A stretch of 64,000 nucleotides of DNA from CAWKKW01 sp963850345 (GCA_963850345.1 CAWKKW010000009.1:496001-560000); one strand, 5' to 3'. Shown: positions 55,040 to 64,000, counted from the stretch's first letter. Numbers and translations: made by a program. Notes: a model not told the origin generated them from the letters alone.

Positions 55040-55471
55040 ATGGATCAAGCAATCAACCAGTTTTTCTTGCGGTTCGAGAGAGCAAATTCCTCATCCGATG
55101 TGTCGGAATTCAGCAGGTTGTACGCTGACACGTTCCTGTTTGGCGGACCCGATGGCGTCCAGATGGTCCAAAAGGAGGGCTTCCTCAAAATCCTTCCTAA
55201 AATGAAGGCTCACTTCTCTTCAATGGGGCTTTCTGAGACCCACCTTCAGGCAGTGGAAGCGAACCCTCTGGATTCCAAATATCTCCTCGCGAAAGTGAGT
55301 TGGAAGATGACGCTAGGGGATTCATCGCGCAACAATCATGTGGAAGCATCAACAACTTACGTTCTGATGCGAGGGGGCGAAAACCCACTGTCGATCATTC
55401 TTCAAATCGATCATCAGGACCTGGAGAACGTCATCAAGGAACAGCAAAACCTCAAAGACAACCTCGCGTAG
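55040..55471 (+). CDS. SnoaL/NTF2-like domain protein
   Basis: A 143-aa protein with the layout of a DUF4440/SnoaL-like cone-shaped barrel: an N-terminal helix (MDQAINQFFLRFERANSSSD), LYADTFLFGGPDGVQMVQKE and strand-rich C-terminal half. It has no signal peptide. ATG 55040 is preceded by GGAAGGAA, which decides the start; a 54-codon upstream extension looks non-coding. Function is unknown, and such proteins range from enzymes to binding proteins. Codon use is less GC-rich than in the surrounding genes, hinting at recent acquisition. It stands alone. Confidence 0.65.
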   Translation: MDQAINQFFLRFERANSSSDVSEFSRLYADTFLFGGPDGVQMVQKEGFLKILPKMKAHFSSMGLSETHLQAVEANPLDSKYLLAKVSWKMTLGDSSRNNHVEASTTYVLMRGGENPLSIILQIDHQDLENVIKEQQNLKDNLA

Positions 55472-55755
55472 GGTGGCGGGGAGAAACCTCGATTTGAAGT
55501 CTGTGCGATCGCACGACCGGCCGCACACGGGTTAGCCGCGCCCAACGGCTAGCTTTCGAAGTAAATCGTCACTGAGGATGGAGTGGAGACCCTATCCGGT
55601 ACCTCATCCCAACTGGGCTCCCTGAACTGGATGCCGTGTTGGCATGGCCGCCCGCCCGCGCACCCTCAACCGGAACGAGACGCTCGTCCCAAGTGAATCG
55701 CTGTTCACGGATTTCCTGCTCACGAAGGCGCAAAATCTGAAAAGATAGAGACATC

Positions 55756-56952
55756 ATGAGTGTTCCTACCGCGAGTAAGATTCTGACCGACCGCATCGGC
55801 CGCATTGAAGTCTCTGCCACCATGGCCGTCACCGCCGAAGCTGCGAAACTCCGCGCCCAGGGCGCAAAACTGGTTGACTTTGGCGCGGGTGAGCCGCATT
55901 TTGCCACACCGCAGCACATCAAAGACGCCGCCATCGCCGCCATCCAAGGCAACTTCACGCGGTACACGGCGGTGCCTGGCATCCCCGAGGTTCGGAAAGC
56001 CATCGTCGAACGCCACGCCTGCGACTTCGGTTCGGACTACGCGCCGGACGAGGCCGTGCTGACCACCGGCGGCAAGCTCGCGCTCTTCAATGCGATTCAG
56101 GTGCTGGTCGATCACGGCGATGAAGTGATTTTGCCGGTGCCCTACTGGGTCTCGTTCAAAGACATCATTCAGTATGCCGGCGGCAAGGTGGTCTATCTCC
56201 AGACCGAAGAGTCGCAGAATTTCCGCATTACCGCCGACGCGATCGAAAAGGCCATCACTCCGCGCACCAAGGCCATCATTCTGAATTCGCCGTCGAACCC
56301 GGCAGGCTCGGTGGTCTCGCCCGCGGACCTGGAGCGGATCGTAAAGCTCGCTCACGAACGCGGCATTTATCTGCTGCTCGACGAGTGCTACGTCTACCTG
56401 CAGTTCACCGGAGCGCTGGTCTCCGGCGGTTCGTTCACCGAAGCGAAGGAACATGTCATCGTCCTCGGTTCGCTCTCGAAGACTTATGCCATGACCGGCT
56501 GGCGCGCCGGGTTTGCGCTCGGGCCGAAGCCGATCATCGCCGCCATGAGCAAGCTGCAGAGCCAGTCCACGTCTTCGACCGCGCACTTCGTGCAGAAGGC
56601 CGCAGTCGCCGCCCTGAACGGCAGCCAGGAATGTGTCGGCGAGATGCGCGCCGACTACCTCAAGCTGCGCGATCGCGTGCTGGCGCGGCTGGCTGAGATT
56701 CCCGGCATCACTTGCACCGTGCCCGAGGGCGCCTTTTACGTCTACCCCAACATCTCCGCATATCTCGGCAAGCCCGGCGCGCAAACCGCGATGGAGTTAG
56801 CCGGACGCCTTCTGCACGAAGCCCACGTGGTCACCGTGCCGGGCGAGGCCTTCGGCACCACGCAGCATATCCGCCTCTCGTACGCCGTCAGCCACGACGA
56901 TGTGGAAGAAGGCGGCAAGCGCATGAAGGAATTCTTCTCCAAGCTCGGATAA
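55756..56952 (+). CDS. aspC: Class I/II PLP aspartate aminotransferase
   Basis: A 398-aa aminotransferase of the bacterial Igamma type, which interconverts aspartate and oxaloacetate with glutamate and 2-oxoglutarate. Signatures are FGAGEPHFATPQHIKDAA, ILPVPYWVSFKDIIQYAG, LNSPSNPAGSVVSP, the PLP-Asp in LLLDECYVYLQF, and the Schiff-base lysine in LGSLSKTYAMTGWRAGFALG. The C-terminal Arg that binds the substrate carboxylate is in HIRLSYAVSHDDVEEG. Length and motifs are normal. It appears to be a single-gene unit. Some members also accept prephenate, so strict specificity is not certain. Confidence 0.92.
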   Translation: MSVPTASKILTDRIGRIEVSATMAVTAEAAKLRAQGAKLVDFGAGEPHFATPQHIKDAAIAAIQGNFTRYTAVPGIPEVRKAIVERHACDFGSDYAPDEAVLTTGGKLALFNAIQVLVDHGDEVILPVPYWVSFKDIIQYAGGKVVYLQTEESQNFRITADAIEKAITPRTKAIILNSPSNPAGSVVSPADLERIVKLAHERGIYLLLDECYVYLQFTGALVSGGSFTEAKEHVIVLGSLSKTYAMTGWRAGFALGPKPIIAAMSKLQSQSTSSTAHFVQKAAVAALNGSQECVGEMRADYLKLRDRVLARLAEIPGITCTVPEGAFYVYPNISAYLGKPGAQTAMELAGRLLHEAHVVTVPGEAFGTTQHIRLSYAVSHDDVEEGGKRMKEFFSKLG

Positions 56953-57078
56953 CCTCCACCGTTACTGTTCAGGCCGGCTCGGGCCCAACCGTCCGGAGCC
57001 GGCGTTCTTTCGTAACCACGACGTACATACATTCACTTGTGTCTTGCCGCCAGCGTACTGAGCGGCTGGAGGTCACTG

Positions 57079-58683
57079 TTGATCCTTAAGAGATCATTGT
57101 TCTTCGCTGTAGCTGTTTGTGCCACCTCGCACCTTTGGGGTGCGGACGAAACGACCAAGAAACCCGCCGAACCAACCGCTGTGCTGCAACCCGACTCCAC
57201 TACCCAGAGCGCCATCGAGATTGGTGGCCAGCACATCGCATACCAGGCGGTGGCGGGCACCATCACGGTAGGCGCTACCGACGAGCAGGATGCCCAGCTT
57301 GGCGCCGACGGAAAGCCGCTCCCTGACAGCGATGCCGCCCAGGTTAAAGAGGCGAAGGATGCACCGGCGACGGCGCGCATGTTCTATGTGGCCTATTTCA
57401 AGAAGGACGCGAAGAGCGAAGATCGCCCCCTCACCTTCCTCTACAACGGTGGTCCGGGCAGCTCGACCATCTGGCTGCACATGGGTTCGTTCGGACCCAA
57501 GCACGTGGTGACCTCGGGCGATCAGCATCTGCCTGCGGCTCCCTACAGACTGGTCGACAACAACTACAGCCTGCTCGACACCAGCGACCTGGTCTTCATC
57601 GATATGCCGGGCACAGGCTTCGGCAGGCTAGCCGGCAAGGATCGCGAAAAGGCATTCTGGGGCGTGGATCAGGACGCGCATGCCTTCGCCCGCTTCATCG
57701 CGCGATTCATCAGCAAATACAACCGCTGGAATTCGCCCAAGTATCTGTTTGGCGAGAGCTATGGAACGACGCGTTCTTCGCTGGTCTCCAACATTCTCGA
57801 GAACGAGAAGAGCATCGACCTCAACGGCGTGATGCTGTTGTCGCAGATCTTCAACTTCACCTCGGACATCGACGCGGCGCGCGGCAATCCCGGCGTGGAT
57901 CTGCCCTATGAACTCGCGCTGCCTACTTACGCGGCGACCGCCTGGTACCACAAGAAGCTGCCGCAACAGCCAGCCGCGCTCGACCCGTTCCTCAAAGAAG
58001 TGGAAGATTTCGCAATGGGAGATTATGCGCACGCTCTTTCGCAAGGGACCGATCTGCCCATTGCGGAGAAACAGCGCATCGCGGAGAAGTTGCACGGCTA
58101 CATCGGCCTGCCCACCGCCTACCTGGTCAAAGCTGACCTGCGAATTACCGGCGGCGCATTCGAAAAGAATCTGCTCGACGCCGAGAACCTCACCACCGGC
58201 CGTCTCGACACGCGCTTTTCCGGCCCATCCGTCAACCCCACCAGTGAAGAAGCGGAGTACGATCCGCAGAGCTCCGCCATCTCATCGGCGTATGTAGCAG
58301 TCTTCAACGACTACATCCGGCGTGACTTGAAGTACGGAGAGGGCCAGACCTATCTGCCCTCTGCAATCTTCGGCGGCAGCGAATGGGATCTGAAGCACAA
58401 CGGCAATCCCATCCCCAATGTAAGCGCCGACCTGGCGCTCGCGATGAAAACCAATCCGCGGCTCAAGGTGATGGTCAACGGCGGCTACTACGATCTCGCG
58501 ACCCCGTTCTACGCGGCGGTTTACGAAGATAAGCATCTGCCGATACCAGCCAGTCTCGCCGGGAACATCGAGTACGACTGGTACGAATCCGGCCACATGG
58601 TCTACGTTCTGGATGACAGCCTGAAGCAACTTCATGATCGGGTGGCCGCCTTCATTCGCAGCACGCAGAACGGCAACAAGTAG
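57079..58683 (+). CDS. Exported S10-family serine carboxypeptidase
   Basis: A 534-aa secreted peptidase of the S10 alpha/beta-hydrolase family. The signal peptide is SLFFAVAVCATSHLWGA. The oxyanion region is FLYNGGPGSSTIWLH, the nucleophile is in LFGESYGTTRSSLVSN, the acid is the Asp of VNGGYYDLATPF, and the His is in WYESGHMVY near the C-terminus. It should trim C-terminal residues from peptides in the periplasm. TTG 57079 is chosen as start because GGAGG lies six bases upstream and the signal peptide begins there. It is a single-gene unit between aspC and a HAD phosphatase. Confidence 0.88.
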   Translation: MILKRSLFFAVAVCATSHLWGADETTKKPAEPTAVLQPDSTTQSAIEIGGQHIAYQAVAGTITVGATDEQDAQLGADGKPLPDSDAAQVKEAKDAPATARMFYVAYFKKDAKSEDRPLTFLYNGGPGSSTIWLHMGSFGPKHVVTSGDQHLPAAPYRLVDNNYSLLDTSDLVFIDMPGTGFGRLAGKDREKAFWGVDQDAHAFARFIARFISKYNRWNSPKYLFGESYGTTRSSLVSNILENEKSIDLNGVMLLSQIFNFTSDIDAARGNPGVDLPYELALPTYAATAWYHKKLPQQPAALDPFLKEVEDFAMGDYAHALSQGTDLPIAEKQRIAEKLHGYIGLPTAYLVKADLRITGGAFEKNLLDAENLTTGRLDTRFSGPSVNPTSEEAEYDPQSSAISSAYVAVFNDYIRRDLKYGEGQTYLPSAIFGGSEWDLKHNGNPIPNVSADLALAMKTNPRLKVMVNGGYYDLATPFYAAVYEDKHLPIPASLAGNIEYDWYESGHMVYVLDDSLKQLHDRVAAFIRSTQNGNK

Positions 58684-58885
58684 CCGCGGCAAAACGTCGC
58701 CATCCAGAACCGCGGAAGCTTTCCTTGCAGAGAGACCCCGGTTCTGGATGCCGATTCGATCCTGGCTTATCGGCCCGCTTGCCTGCCGGTTTTCCTGCAC
58801 TGCGGAGCAGCGCCAAAGCATCTCTTACCCTGGGTGGTAACCGGCCCAGGACCGCACCCAAATCGAGATTGGAAATGGTTCCCGA

Positions 58886-59548
58886 ATGAAGTGGAAGACA
58901 CGCGGCTTGTTGTTCGACATGGACGGTGTGCTGATCAGTTCGCTGGGCTCCGTCGAGCGAAGCTGGAAAAAGTGGGGCGAGATGCACGGCGTGGATGGTG
59001 AACACGCCATCAAGACCGCGCACGGCCAGCGTGCCATCGAGACCGTACGCCTGCTGCGCCCGGACCTGGATGCGAACGAAGGACTCAGGATCATTGAAGA
59101 GATCGAGATTGCCGACATGGAAGGCCTCGAAATCCTCGGTGGAGTTCGTTCCTTGCTCGATGCGCTGCCGCAGCGCTATTGGACCATCGTCACCTCCGCA
59201 ACCGGGATGCTGGCGCGAAGCCGTTTGGCCCATGCCGGGATTCGCGTGCCGGAGAAATTTGTGACCGCCGATATGGTCGAGCACGGCAAACCCGATCCTG
59301 AGCCTTATCGAAAGGGCGCGGCCTTGCTTGGGCTGAGACCTGAGGACTGCGTGGTGATTGAGGACTCCGCATCCGGCGCCAAGTCAGGCCACGCCGCTGG
59401 ATGCAAGGTCATCGCGACGCTGTTCTCGCATTCGGTCGAAGCGTTGTCCGCCGCGGATTGGATCGTGCCGTCGCTAGTGGACGTGAAAGTGACCGTGCTC
59501 CAGGACGATGAAGGACTCGAGCTCGAATTCGATCCGGTCACTCGCTAG
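58886..59548 (+). CDS. HAD-IA family phosphatase (glycerol-3-phosphatase/sugar-phosphatase-like)
   Basis: A 220-aa HAD hydrolase. Motif I is LLFDMDGVLISSLGSVE, motif II the Thr/Ser of IVTSATGMLARSRL, motif III the Lys of HGKPDPEPYRKGA and motif IV VIEDSASGAKSGHAAG. A small helical cap lies between motifs I and II. The pattern is that of sugar-phosphate and glycerol-3-phosphate phosphatases of the GPP/YniC type; the substrate is not deducible. It converges on the alpha/beta hydrolase gene 53 bases away. Confidence 0.85.
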   Translation: MKWKTRGLLFDMDGVLISSLGSVERSWKKWGEMHGVDGEHAIKTAHGQRAIETVRLLRPDLDANEGLRIIEEIEIADMEGLEILGGVRSLLDALPQRYWTIVTSATGMLARSRLAHAGIRVPEKFVTADMVEHGKPDPEPYRKGAALLGLRPEDCVVIEDSASGAKSGHAAGCKVIATLFSHSVEALSAADWIVPSLVDVKVTVLQDDEGLELEFDPVTR

Positions 59549-59601
59549 AACCCTTCGTTTGTTGGGAGCCTCTTTCGCATCGATGCTGTACTCAGCCTTG
59601 C

Positions 59602-61072
59602 CTACTTCGACGTGCCTGAAGCGCTGGCCGCCGGCCCCGACTCGGTGTTGCATGTGAACTGCTTTGGCCAATCCTCCAAACGCACCTCAGCATATGGCGG
59701 ATTCCGGTGCAGCAGAGGCTCGGTCGTGTGGTTCAGCGACTCGTCAAAGAAAGCCAGCGTGTAGGCATTGATGATGCGCATCGCTTGCTCCGGCGCGATC
59801 TTGCCTGAGTCGGTCAGCGATCGAATCGGCGAGTACAGCGCCCGGTCGGCGAAGTTGAAGTGCAATGTTTGTGCAATCACGATGCGGTAACCTCCGCAGG
59901 TCTTCAGCGAGCGTTGCACGTTCGAAAAATCCTCGGCATCCAGTTTCGCGCCCAGCTGTGTATTGCGATCTGCCTTCTTCAGTTCCGGTTTGGTGGCGAT
60001 CGAGGGAGGCGGATACGGATCTTCGTACATCACCATCAACGGCTTGTTGAGATTACGATGCCAGAGGTCCCCGAAGATCCAGCCGTCCATGTTCATCGCA
60101 GCGAGGATGCGGCTGTCCTGCAGCGCCGCTTGCACTGATACCGCGCCACCGAACGAATGTCCCAGTGCACCGATGCGACTGAGGTCGATCGCGCCGTGCC
60201 AATCACTCGAAGCATCGCTTGCCATGCGTGTGAATTCGTCCAGTACGAAGCTGTCATCCCGCGCCTGCTCCTTCACCTCGCGATCGCCGAAGTTCCGTTG
60301 CTCCTCATAGCTCACGTCATCGAAGTCCACGATGTCGCGAATTTCCGAGCTGACCATCACGCGTCCGTCGGGGAAGGCGACCGGTTCGGAGTTGTGCGTG
60401 TGATCGATCGCGATGACGACGAAGCCATGGCTAACTAGTTCTTCCATTTGAAACGTGTTCTGCGTACGCTGCCCCTGCCATGCAGGATTGAAAAGCAGCA
60501 CCGGCCTCGGCCCTGCGCTCCTGAGCACGGGAGCATCCAAATGGGAATGGGTCGCGACTGTAGCGTCGTAGGACGAGAGCCACGTCGTCTCGAGTGCGCG
60601 GCGATATGGCGCGAGCGGTCCGGTTGCGTTCGCCGCCGGATACCACACCTGCACCATCAACTCGCGATGTCCGCTGGCGAAAATTCGGATCGCTGCGACT
60701 CGCGTCCGTCAGGTGCACAATTCGGGTGCCGATGGCGTAGGGCCCGGTTGGTTGCGGCAGGCGAAACTTCGGCAACACTACCAGCGCGATCGCCGACGTG
60801 AACAACAGGAAGCAGGCCGCGCCGCCCGCAATCCGCGCAAACGTCGCCTTCAGCCGCGTTGCAAACAACACCGTAAGCGCCAGCAGCACGCAACCCACGT
60901 ACGCGGGCGCCATCTGCCAGTAGAGGCCCTCGATCGCGAGGTGTGCGACCAGTGCAGCGGTGACGAATAGCATCCACAGACGAGCGACGATACCGTTCGC
61001 TCTGCGCCCGCCAAGCAGCGCCACGCCGAGGGGAAGCGCGGCAGACAGCAGCAGAAGTTCAGCGGCTCGCAT
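59602..61072 (-). CDS. Membrane-anchored alpha/beta hydrolase, PAF-acetylhydrolase-like (one frameshift)
   Basis: A protein of about 489 residues. The first 130 residues hold four or five hydrophobic helices (LLLLSAALPLGVALLGG, LWMLFVTAALVAHLAIE, FLLFTSAIALVVLP). The second part is an alpha/beta hydrolase with VQVWYPA, LVSHGFVVIAIDHTHNSE, the nucleophile in GALGHSFGGAVS, and late His in NHTTEPLLHRN or TLHFNF. This resembles PAF-acetylhydrolase-type lipases. The parts are in different frames; deleting one base near 60678 gives SDPNFASGHRELMVQVWYPA. The substrate is unknown. Confidence 0.78.
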
Positions 61073-61372
61073 CGGTATTCATATTCTTGAAGAGGAGCCG
61101 AGGGGATGCTGGCTGGGGCTTTGCGCGTTCGAGTTTCAAAATAGGCAGCATGAGAGTCGATCAGGGTCCGGACTTACGTTAGCAGAAATCCGGCCGATCC
61201 TCGCGCAGACGATTTGGGCTCGCCCCGCCACGAGATCCGTTAGGCGGTTCAATCGTTAGACGGGACTCGAAGGCAAGATGTTTGGTGCAGGTGAGCAGAG
61301 CAGCGCATTCGCGCAAGGGCTCTCGAATTCGGCTTGATTCAGCCGGAAGGGGGATTTCTGGCTGACGTGCTT
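61073..61372. other. Intergenic, nothing recognised
   Basis: Three hundred bases upstream of the alpha/beta hydrolase. No open frame with a ribosome site, no RNA gene and no clear terminator were seen. It should carry the hydrolase promoter. Confidence 0.45.
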
Positions 61373-61810
61373 TCAGCCGGCGCGGGAGAACACCTTGCGT
61401 CGCGCCTCCCACTCGGCCGTCGAAAACATTCGTGGGCCGGCCTCGATCAGTCGCGGCAACATGTTGAACACCGAGACGGAGGTCCAGGGCGCACCTTTGC
61501 GCGTGCGAAAGCCTTTAGCGTTCAGCTCATTTGCAACGTGCGACAGAGGACAATCCTGTACCATCAGCTCCATCATCTGAAGCAGCGTGGTGCTCTCCTC
61601 CGGGTCGGCTTCGAGATGAAAGCAATCTGCCGCTACCCGCAATCCATACGGAATCTCTTCCGCAGTGTTTGCCGGCTCGGGCGCATTTCCCAGGACGGTC
61701 CGCTCCCACTCCACGGCCAGCAGTTTCCATCCGCCCTGGGCCCGCTCCTGCAGATGTTCCGGCTGCAGCGTTCCATTCACGTACTCGCGAATTCGTTCCG
61801 TTCTTGCCAT
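61373..61810 (-). CDS. Orphan recombinase DNA-binding-domain protein
   Basis: A 145-aa protein resembling only the Recombinase domain of large serine recombinases: PYGLRVAADCFHLEADPEES, a helical stretch, then HVANELNAKGFRTRKGAPWT with SVSVFNML. These match the usual pattern of an I(A)xxLNxxGxxTRxGxxW helix-turn-helix. The catalytic resolvase domain with its serine is absent, and no flanking gene supplies it. GGGAGG lies four bases before ATG 61810. It may be a domesticated DNA-binding protein or a small regulator; a remnant of an element is the other possibility, though no repeats or att sites are seen. Confidence 0.65.
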   Translation of the reverse strand: MARTERIREYVNGTLQPEHLQERAQGGWKLLAVEWERTVLGNAPEPANTAEEIPYGLRVAADCFHLEADPEESTTLLQMMELMVQDCPLSHVANELNAKGFRTRKGAPWTSVSVFNMLPRLIEAGPRMFSTAEWEARRKVFSRAG

Positions 61811-61999
61811 GGCGCCTCCCGTGCTCCTCAGACTGCGAATGTGCTCGGAAGCAAGCAATTCACAGGCCAGCACTGCGGGAGAGCCATGGGCGCTATTTAG
61901 AAGGAAGCAAAGAAGTCTCTATCGGGATCCAAGCGCCGCAGTGACCATTTCCGAGAAGGACTGTTCGCAACTGAACAGGACGGCAGCGAGCCCTACGAT

Positions 62000-62740
62000 C
62001 TAGACCTTGCGCGAGAGAATGGCTTCGACCGCCGCCAGGTCTTCCTCCGTATCGACGCCGATGGTGTCGTAAGGAGTCGGCTCCACGTAGATGTCGATTC
62101 CGTTCTCAAGAAAGCGCAACTGCTCCAGCCGTTCCGCCGCCTCGAGCGAACTCGCGGGCAGAAAAGGGAAGCGATCCAGCGCGGCCTTCCGGTACGCATA
62201 CAGCCCAAGATGTTTCTGATAGCTCACGCCGCCTGCGCGGTCGCGGTCGTAGGGGATTGTTGCCCGGGAGAAGTACAGCGCCTTTCCATTGCCGGCGGTG
62301 ACTACCTTGACCGCGTTCGGATTCGCGACTTGGTCGGGTGCGCATGCGGTGGCGATGGTCGAGACCTGCGCCTCAGGGGATCGCTGCAAGGGCGCGAGCA
62401 GCGCGTCGATGTGTTCCGGTTTCAGGAGCGGTTCGTCTCCCTGGATGTTGACGTAAATGCCTGCGGCGACACTCTGCGACACGTGGTAGACGCGATCGGT
62501 GCCGCTGGCGCAATCCTCCGGCGTGAGCACGGCGTCCCACTTGCGCGACTCGGCGAGCGCCAGCACCTCGGTCGAATCCGTCGCGATGATGACCTGATCG
62601 AGTTGCGCGCACGCACGGGCCGCCCGGTACACCCAGGCCAGCATGGGTTCTCCGGCGATGGGTCGCAGCACTTTGCGCGGCAGACGAGTGGAGGCCAGTC
62701 GCGCGGGGATGACGCCGACAATGTAAGGCTTCAATGGCAA
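62000..62740 (-). CDS. kdsB: 3-deoxy-manno-octulosonate cytidylyltransferase
   Basis: A 246-aa cytoplasmic enzyme that activates Kdo with CTP for lipopolysaccharide core synthesis. Signatures are VGVIPARLASTRLPRKVLRP at the N-terminus, ATDSTEVLALAES, INIQGDEPLL-type motif seen here as YVNIQGDEPLL, and HLGLYAYRKAALDRF. TTG 62740 has GAGGAG six bases upstream. Its presence shows that the organism makes Kdo and so has a Gram-negative outer membrane. It appears monocistronic, between the orphan recombinase-domain gene and the aldo/keto reductase gene. Confidence 0.95.
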   Translation of the reverse strand: MPLKPYIVGVIPARLASTRLPRKVLRPIAGEPMLAWVYRAARACAQLDQVIIATDSTEVLALAESRKWDAVLTPEDCASGTDRVYHVSQSVAAGIYVNIQGDEPLLKPEHIDALLAPLQRSPEAQVSTIATACAPDQVANPNAVKVVTAGNGKALYFSRATIPYDRDRAGGVSYQKHLGLYAYRKAALDRFPFLPASSLEAAERLEQLRFLENGIDIYVEPTPYDTIGVDTEEDLAAVEAILSRKV

Positions 62741-62835
62741 GACGCGCTCCTCACCCTCAGTGTAGAGGCTGCTCCAGTGCGAGAGGATAGAAGGCTGCCC
62801 GCACCAACAAGGTCCGGCGCGCAGGGACTACCCAC

Positions 62836-63870
62836 TCACCCCAGCCAGGCGGGGTTCTTGATGGTTCCGTCGAAGTGATTCGAGGTCTTGAATAACTCGA
62901 ACTTGCCAGTCATCGCCGGTTCACGCGTGCGTGCGAGTAAGGCCTGCTTCTGTTCACCGGACATGGGCTTGAACGTCTTCGCCGCCTGCAACGCCTGCTC
63001 CAGGATCTGCTGGCTGTCGATGCCCGTTACCTGCACCGAGATGGGGAGATTCATCGGGTATTGCAGACACTCGATCGGGCTGGCGACCTTGCTGTCCAGA
63101 ATGAAGTGGTCTCCGAAGGCCTTCATGCCGATCACGCCGGTTCCATGCTTCACTGCCACGGGCACCACCTGTTTCTCGAAGCTGCGGAAATGAGCATCCA
63201 TGACATTGAGCGGCATCTGCACCGTGTCGAAGTGGAACCCGGCTTTATCAGCCATCTCAAACATGCGCAGGTGCACCACGGGGTCCTTGTGGCCGGTGAA
63301 GCCGATGTAGCGGATCTTGCCGGCTTGCTTCGCTGCCTGGAACGCCTCAAGCGCGCCAGCCGCGGCAAAGATGCGGTCGGGATCGTCGAGGCGGATGCAC
63401 TCGTGAAATTGGACCAGGTCAATAGTGTCGGTCTGCAGACGGCCCAGCGACTGCTCGATCTGCTTGGCCGCCGAGGACTTGGTGCGGCCATCGACTTTGG
63501 TCATCAGAAAGACCTTCTCGCGATATCCGTCGCGCAGCGCCTGGCCCATGCGCACTTCGCTGATGCCGTCGTTGTAGTCCCAGCAGTTATCGAGGAAGGT
63601 GATGCCGCGATCGATCGCCGAGCGAATCAGCTTGATGCTCTCCTGCGGATCGTCCTGCTTGCCGACGTGAAAACCACCCAGGCCGATAATCGAAACTTTT
63701 TCGCCCGTGGTGCCGAGTTCGCGGTACTGCATATCCGGTGACGCGGGGCGCGATTTCGGGGTAGCCATAGCGGCTTGGCCCGACGCCGTAGACGCCAGGC
63801 CGGTCGACGTCACGCCGGCCGAGATCAGGCCGCTTGCCGCGGCGGACATCATGAAATCTCTTCGGTTCAC
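62836..63870 (-). CDS. Tat-exported aldo/keto reductase
   Basis: A 344-aa protein with a twin-arginine signal (NRRDFMMSAAASGLISAG) ending near TASGQA, so it is folded in the cytoplasm with its nucleotide and exported. The AKR barrel starts MQYRELGTTGEKVSIIGLGG; the catalytic Asp-Tyr-Lys-His are in FLDNCWDYNDGISE, LMTKVDGRTK and VQFHE. The C-terminus has IDSQQILEQALQAAKTF. The start is GTG 63870 with GGAGG six bases before. The family reduces aldehydes or is annotated as oxidoreductase of unknown substrate; a Tat-exported member is common in Acidobacteria. The remaining 130 bases to the window edge show no further gene. Confidence 0.88.
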   Translation of the reverse strand: MNRRDFMMSAAASGLISAGVTSTGLASTASGQAAMATPKSRPASPDMQYRELGTTGEKVSIIGLGGFHVGKQDDPQESIKLIRSAIDRGITFLDNCWDYNDGISEVRMGQALRDGYREKVFLMTKVDGRTKSSAAKQIEQSLGRLQTDTIDLVQFHECIRLDDPDRIFAAAGALEAFQAAKQAGKIRYIGFTGHKDPVVHLRMFEMADKAGFHFDTVQMPLNVMDAHFRSFEKQVVPVAVKHGTGVIGMKAFGDHFILDSKVASPIECLQYPMNLPISVQVTGIDSQQILEQALQAAKTFKPMSGEQKQALLARTREPAMTGKFELFKTSNHFDGTIKNPAWLG

Positions 63871-64000
63871 TGGCTTCCTCCCATTTCAGCTGGCGAGAAG
63901 GTGCTCGCGTCCTGCCCTGCGCCACCCTTCCTGCCAAGCCGATTCTGCTGGTTCGGATGAGGGCGCGGGCGGAACAGTTGGTCTCGCTTCCGGCTCCGCC

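Noticed and set aside
1..64000. tRNA, rRNA, CRISPR arrays, insertion sequences and prophage genes
   Set aside because: Looked for on both strands by eye; no cloverleaf with CCA-like end, no regular direct repeats with spacers and no transposase or phage structural genes were recognised.

Overview
The window looks like about 64 kb of chromosome from a Gram-negative, high-GC soil bacterium, most likely an acidobacterium (Terriglobia-like). The reasons are large TonB-dependent receptors that start with a carboxypeptidase-regulatory-like domain, a CRTAC1 (FG-GAP/ASPIC) protein, a DUF5666 protein, a small GTG/TTG-started gene content with acidobacterial flavour, and kdsB, which implies a Kdo-containing outer membrane. 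This is inferred from gene content; no rRNA, tRNA, CRISPR array or insertion sequence was recognised.

Layout. 1-3.9 kb: the 5' part of uvrB (cut by the window edge), a secreted carboxypeptidase-regulatory-like protein, and an ECF sigma / anti-sigma / Spy-like metal-binding operon whose genes overlap by ATGA. 3.9-7.4 kb: a TonB-dependent receptor and a phosphoglycolate-phosphatase-like HAD. 7.5-19.9 kb: a redox/stress block with two double-domain universal stress proteins, cytochrome bd oxidase (cydAB), an SDR, a GH15 hydrolase, TreZ, a DUF6321-like basic protein, a radical SAM/SPASM protein and protoporphyrinogen oxidase. Three identical-architecture palindromes GTGAT-N4-ATCAC (Crp/Fnr type) sit in front of genes of this block. 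20.0-26.0 kb: a sulfur block. TauE/SafE plus DUF1634 run toward a five-gene minus-strand operon (siroheme-dependent sulfite/nitrite reductase, the two CysG activities as separate genes, a 41-aa membrane protein, and a YeiH-like exporter).

The most interesting element lies in front of that sulfur operon: a good sigma-70 promoter whose start point falls on the ATG of a 24-codon ORF with six cysteine codons (core NRCCTCCHAC), followed by a perfect 10-bp GC-rich hairpin with a U5 tract, then the reductase gene. This has the layout of a leaderless polycysteine attenuator sensing Cys-tRNA supply, a device known from mycobacteria, here apparently in a different phylum.

26-38 kb: an MFS transporter, a lipocalin-like secreted protein, a TonB receptor and DUF5666 pair, a fucose/glucose permease, a cobalamin-binding-like protein with a COG2102 ATP-pyrophosphatase, and threonine deaminase (ilvA) with a possible leader hairpin. 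38-44.7 kb: LacI regulator, CRTAC1 protein, and a lower-GC pair of surface-polysaccharide genes (acyltransferase 3, glycosyltransferase). 44.7-54.6 kb: division/cell-wall cluster murE-murF-mraY-murD-ftsW-murG, then recA and coaD. 54.6-64 kb: an NTF2-like protein, aspartate aminotransferase, S10 peptidase, HAD phosphatase, alpha/beta hydrolase, an orphan recombinase DNA-binding domain, kdsB and a Tat-exported aldo/keto reductase.

Data quality. From about 30.6 kb onward many conserved genes, including the essential murE, ftsW and murG, are broken by single-base indels (mostly +1) that restore full-length proteins when undone. They are annotated here as intact genes with probable sequence errors, not as pseudogenes, except for the permease, which carries about seven.
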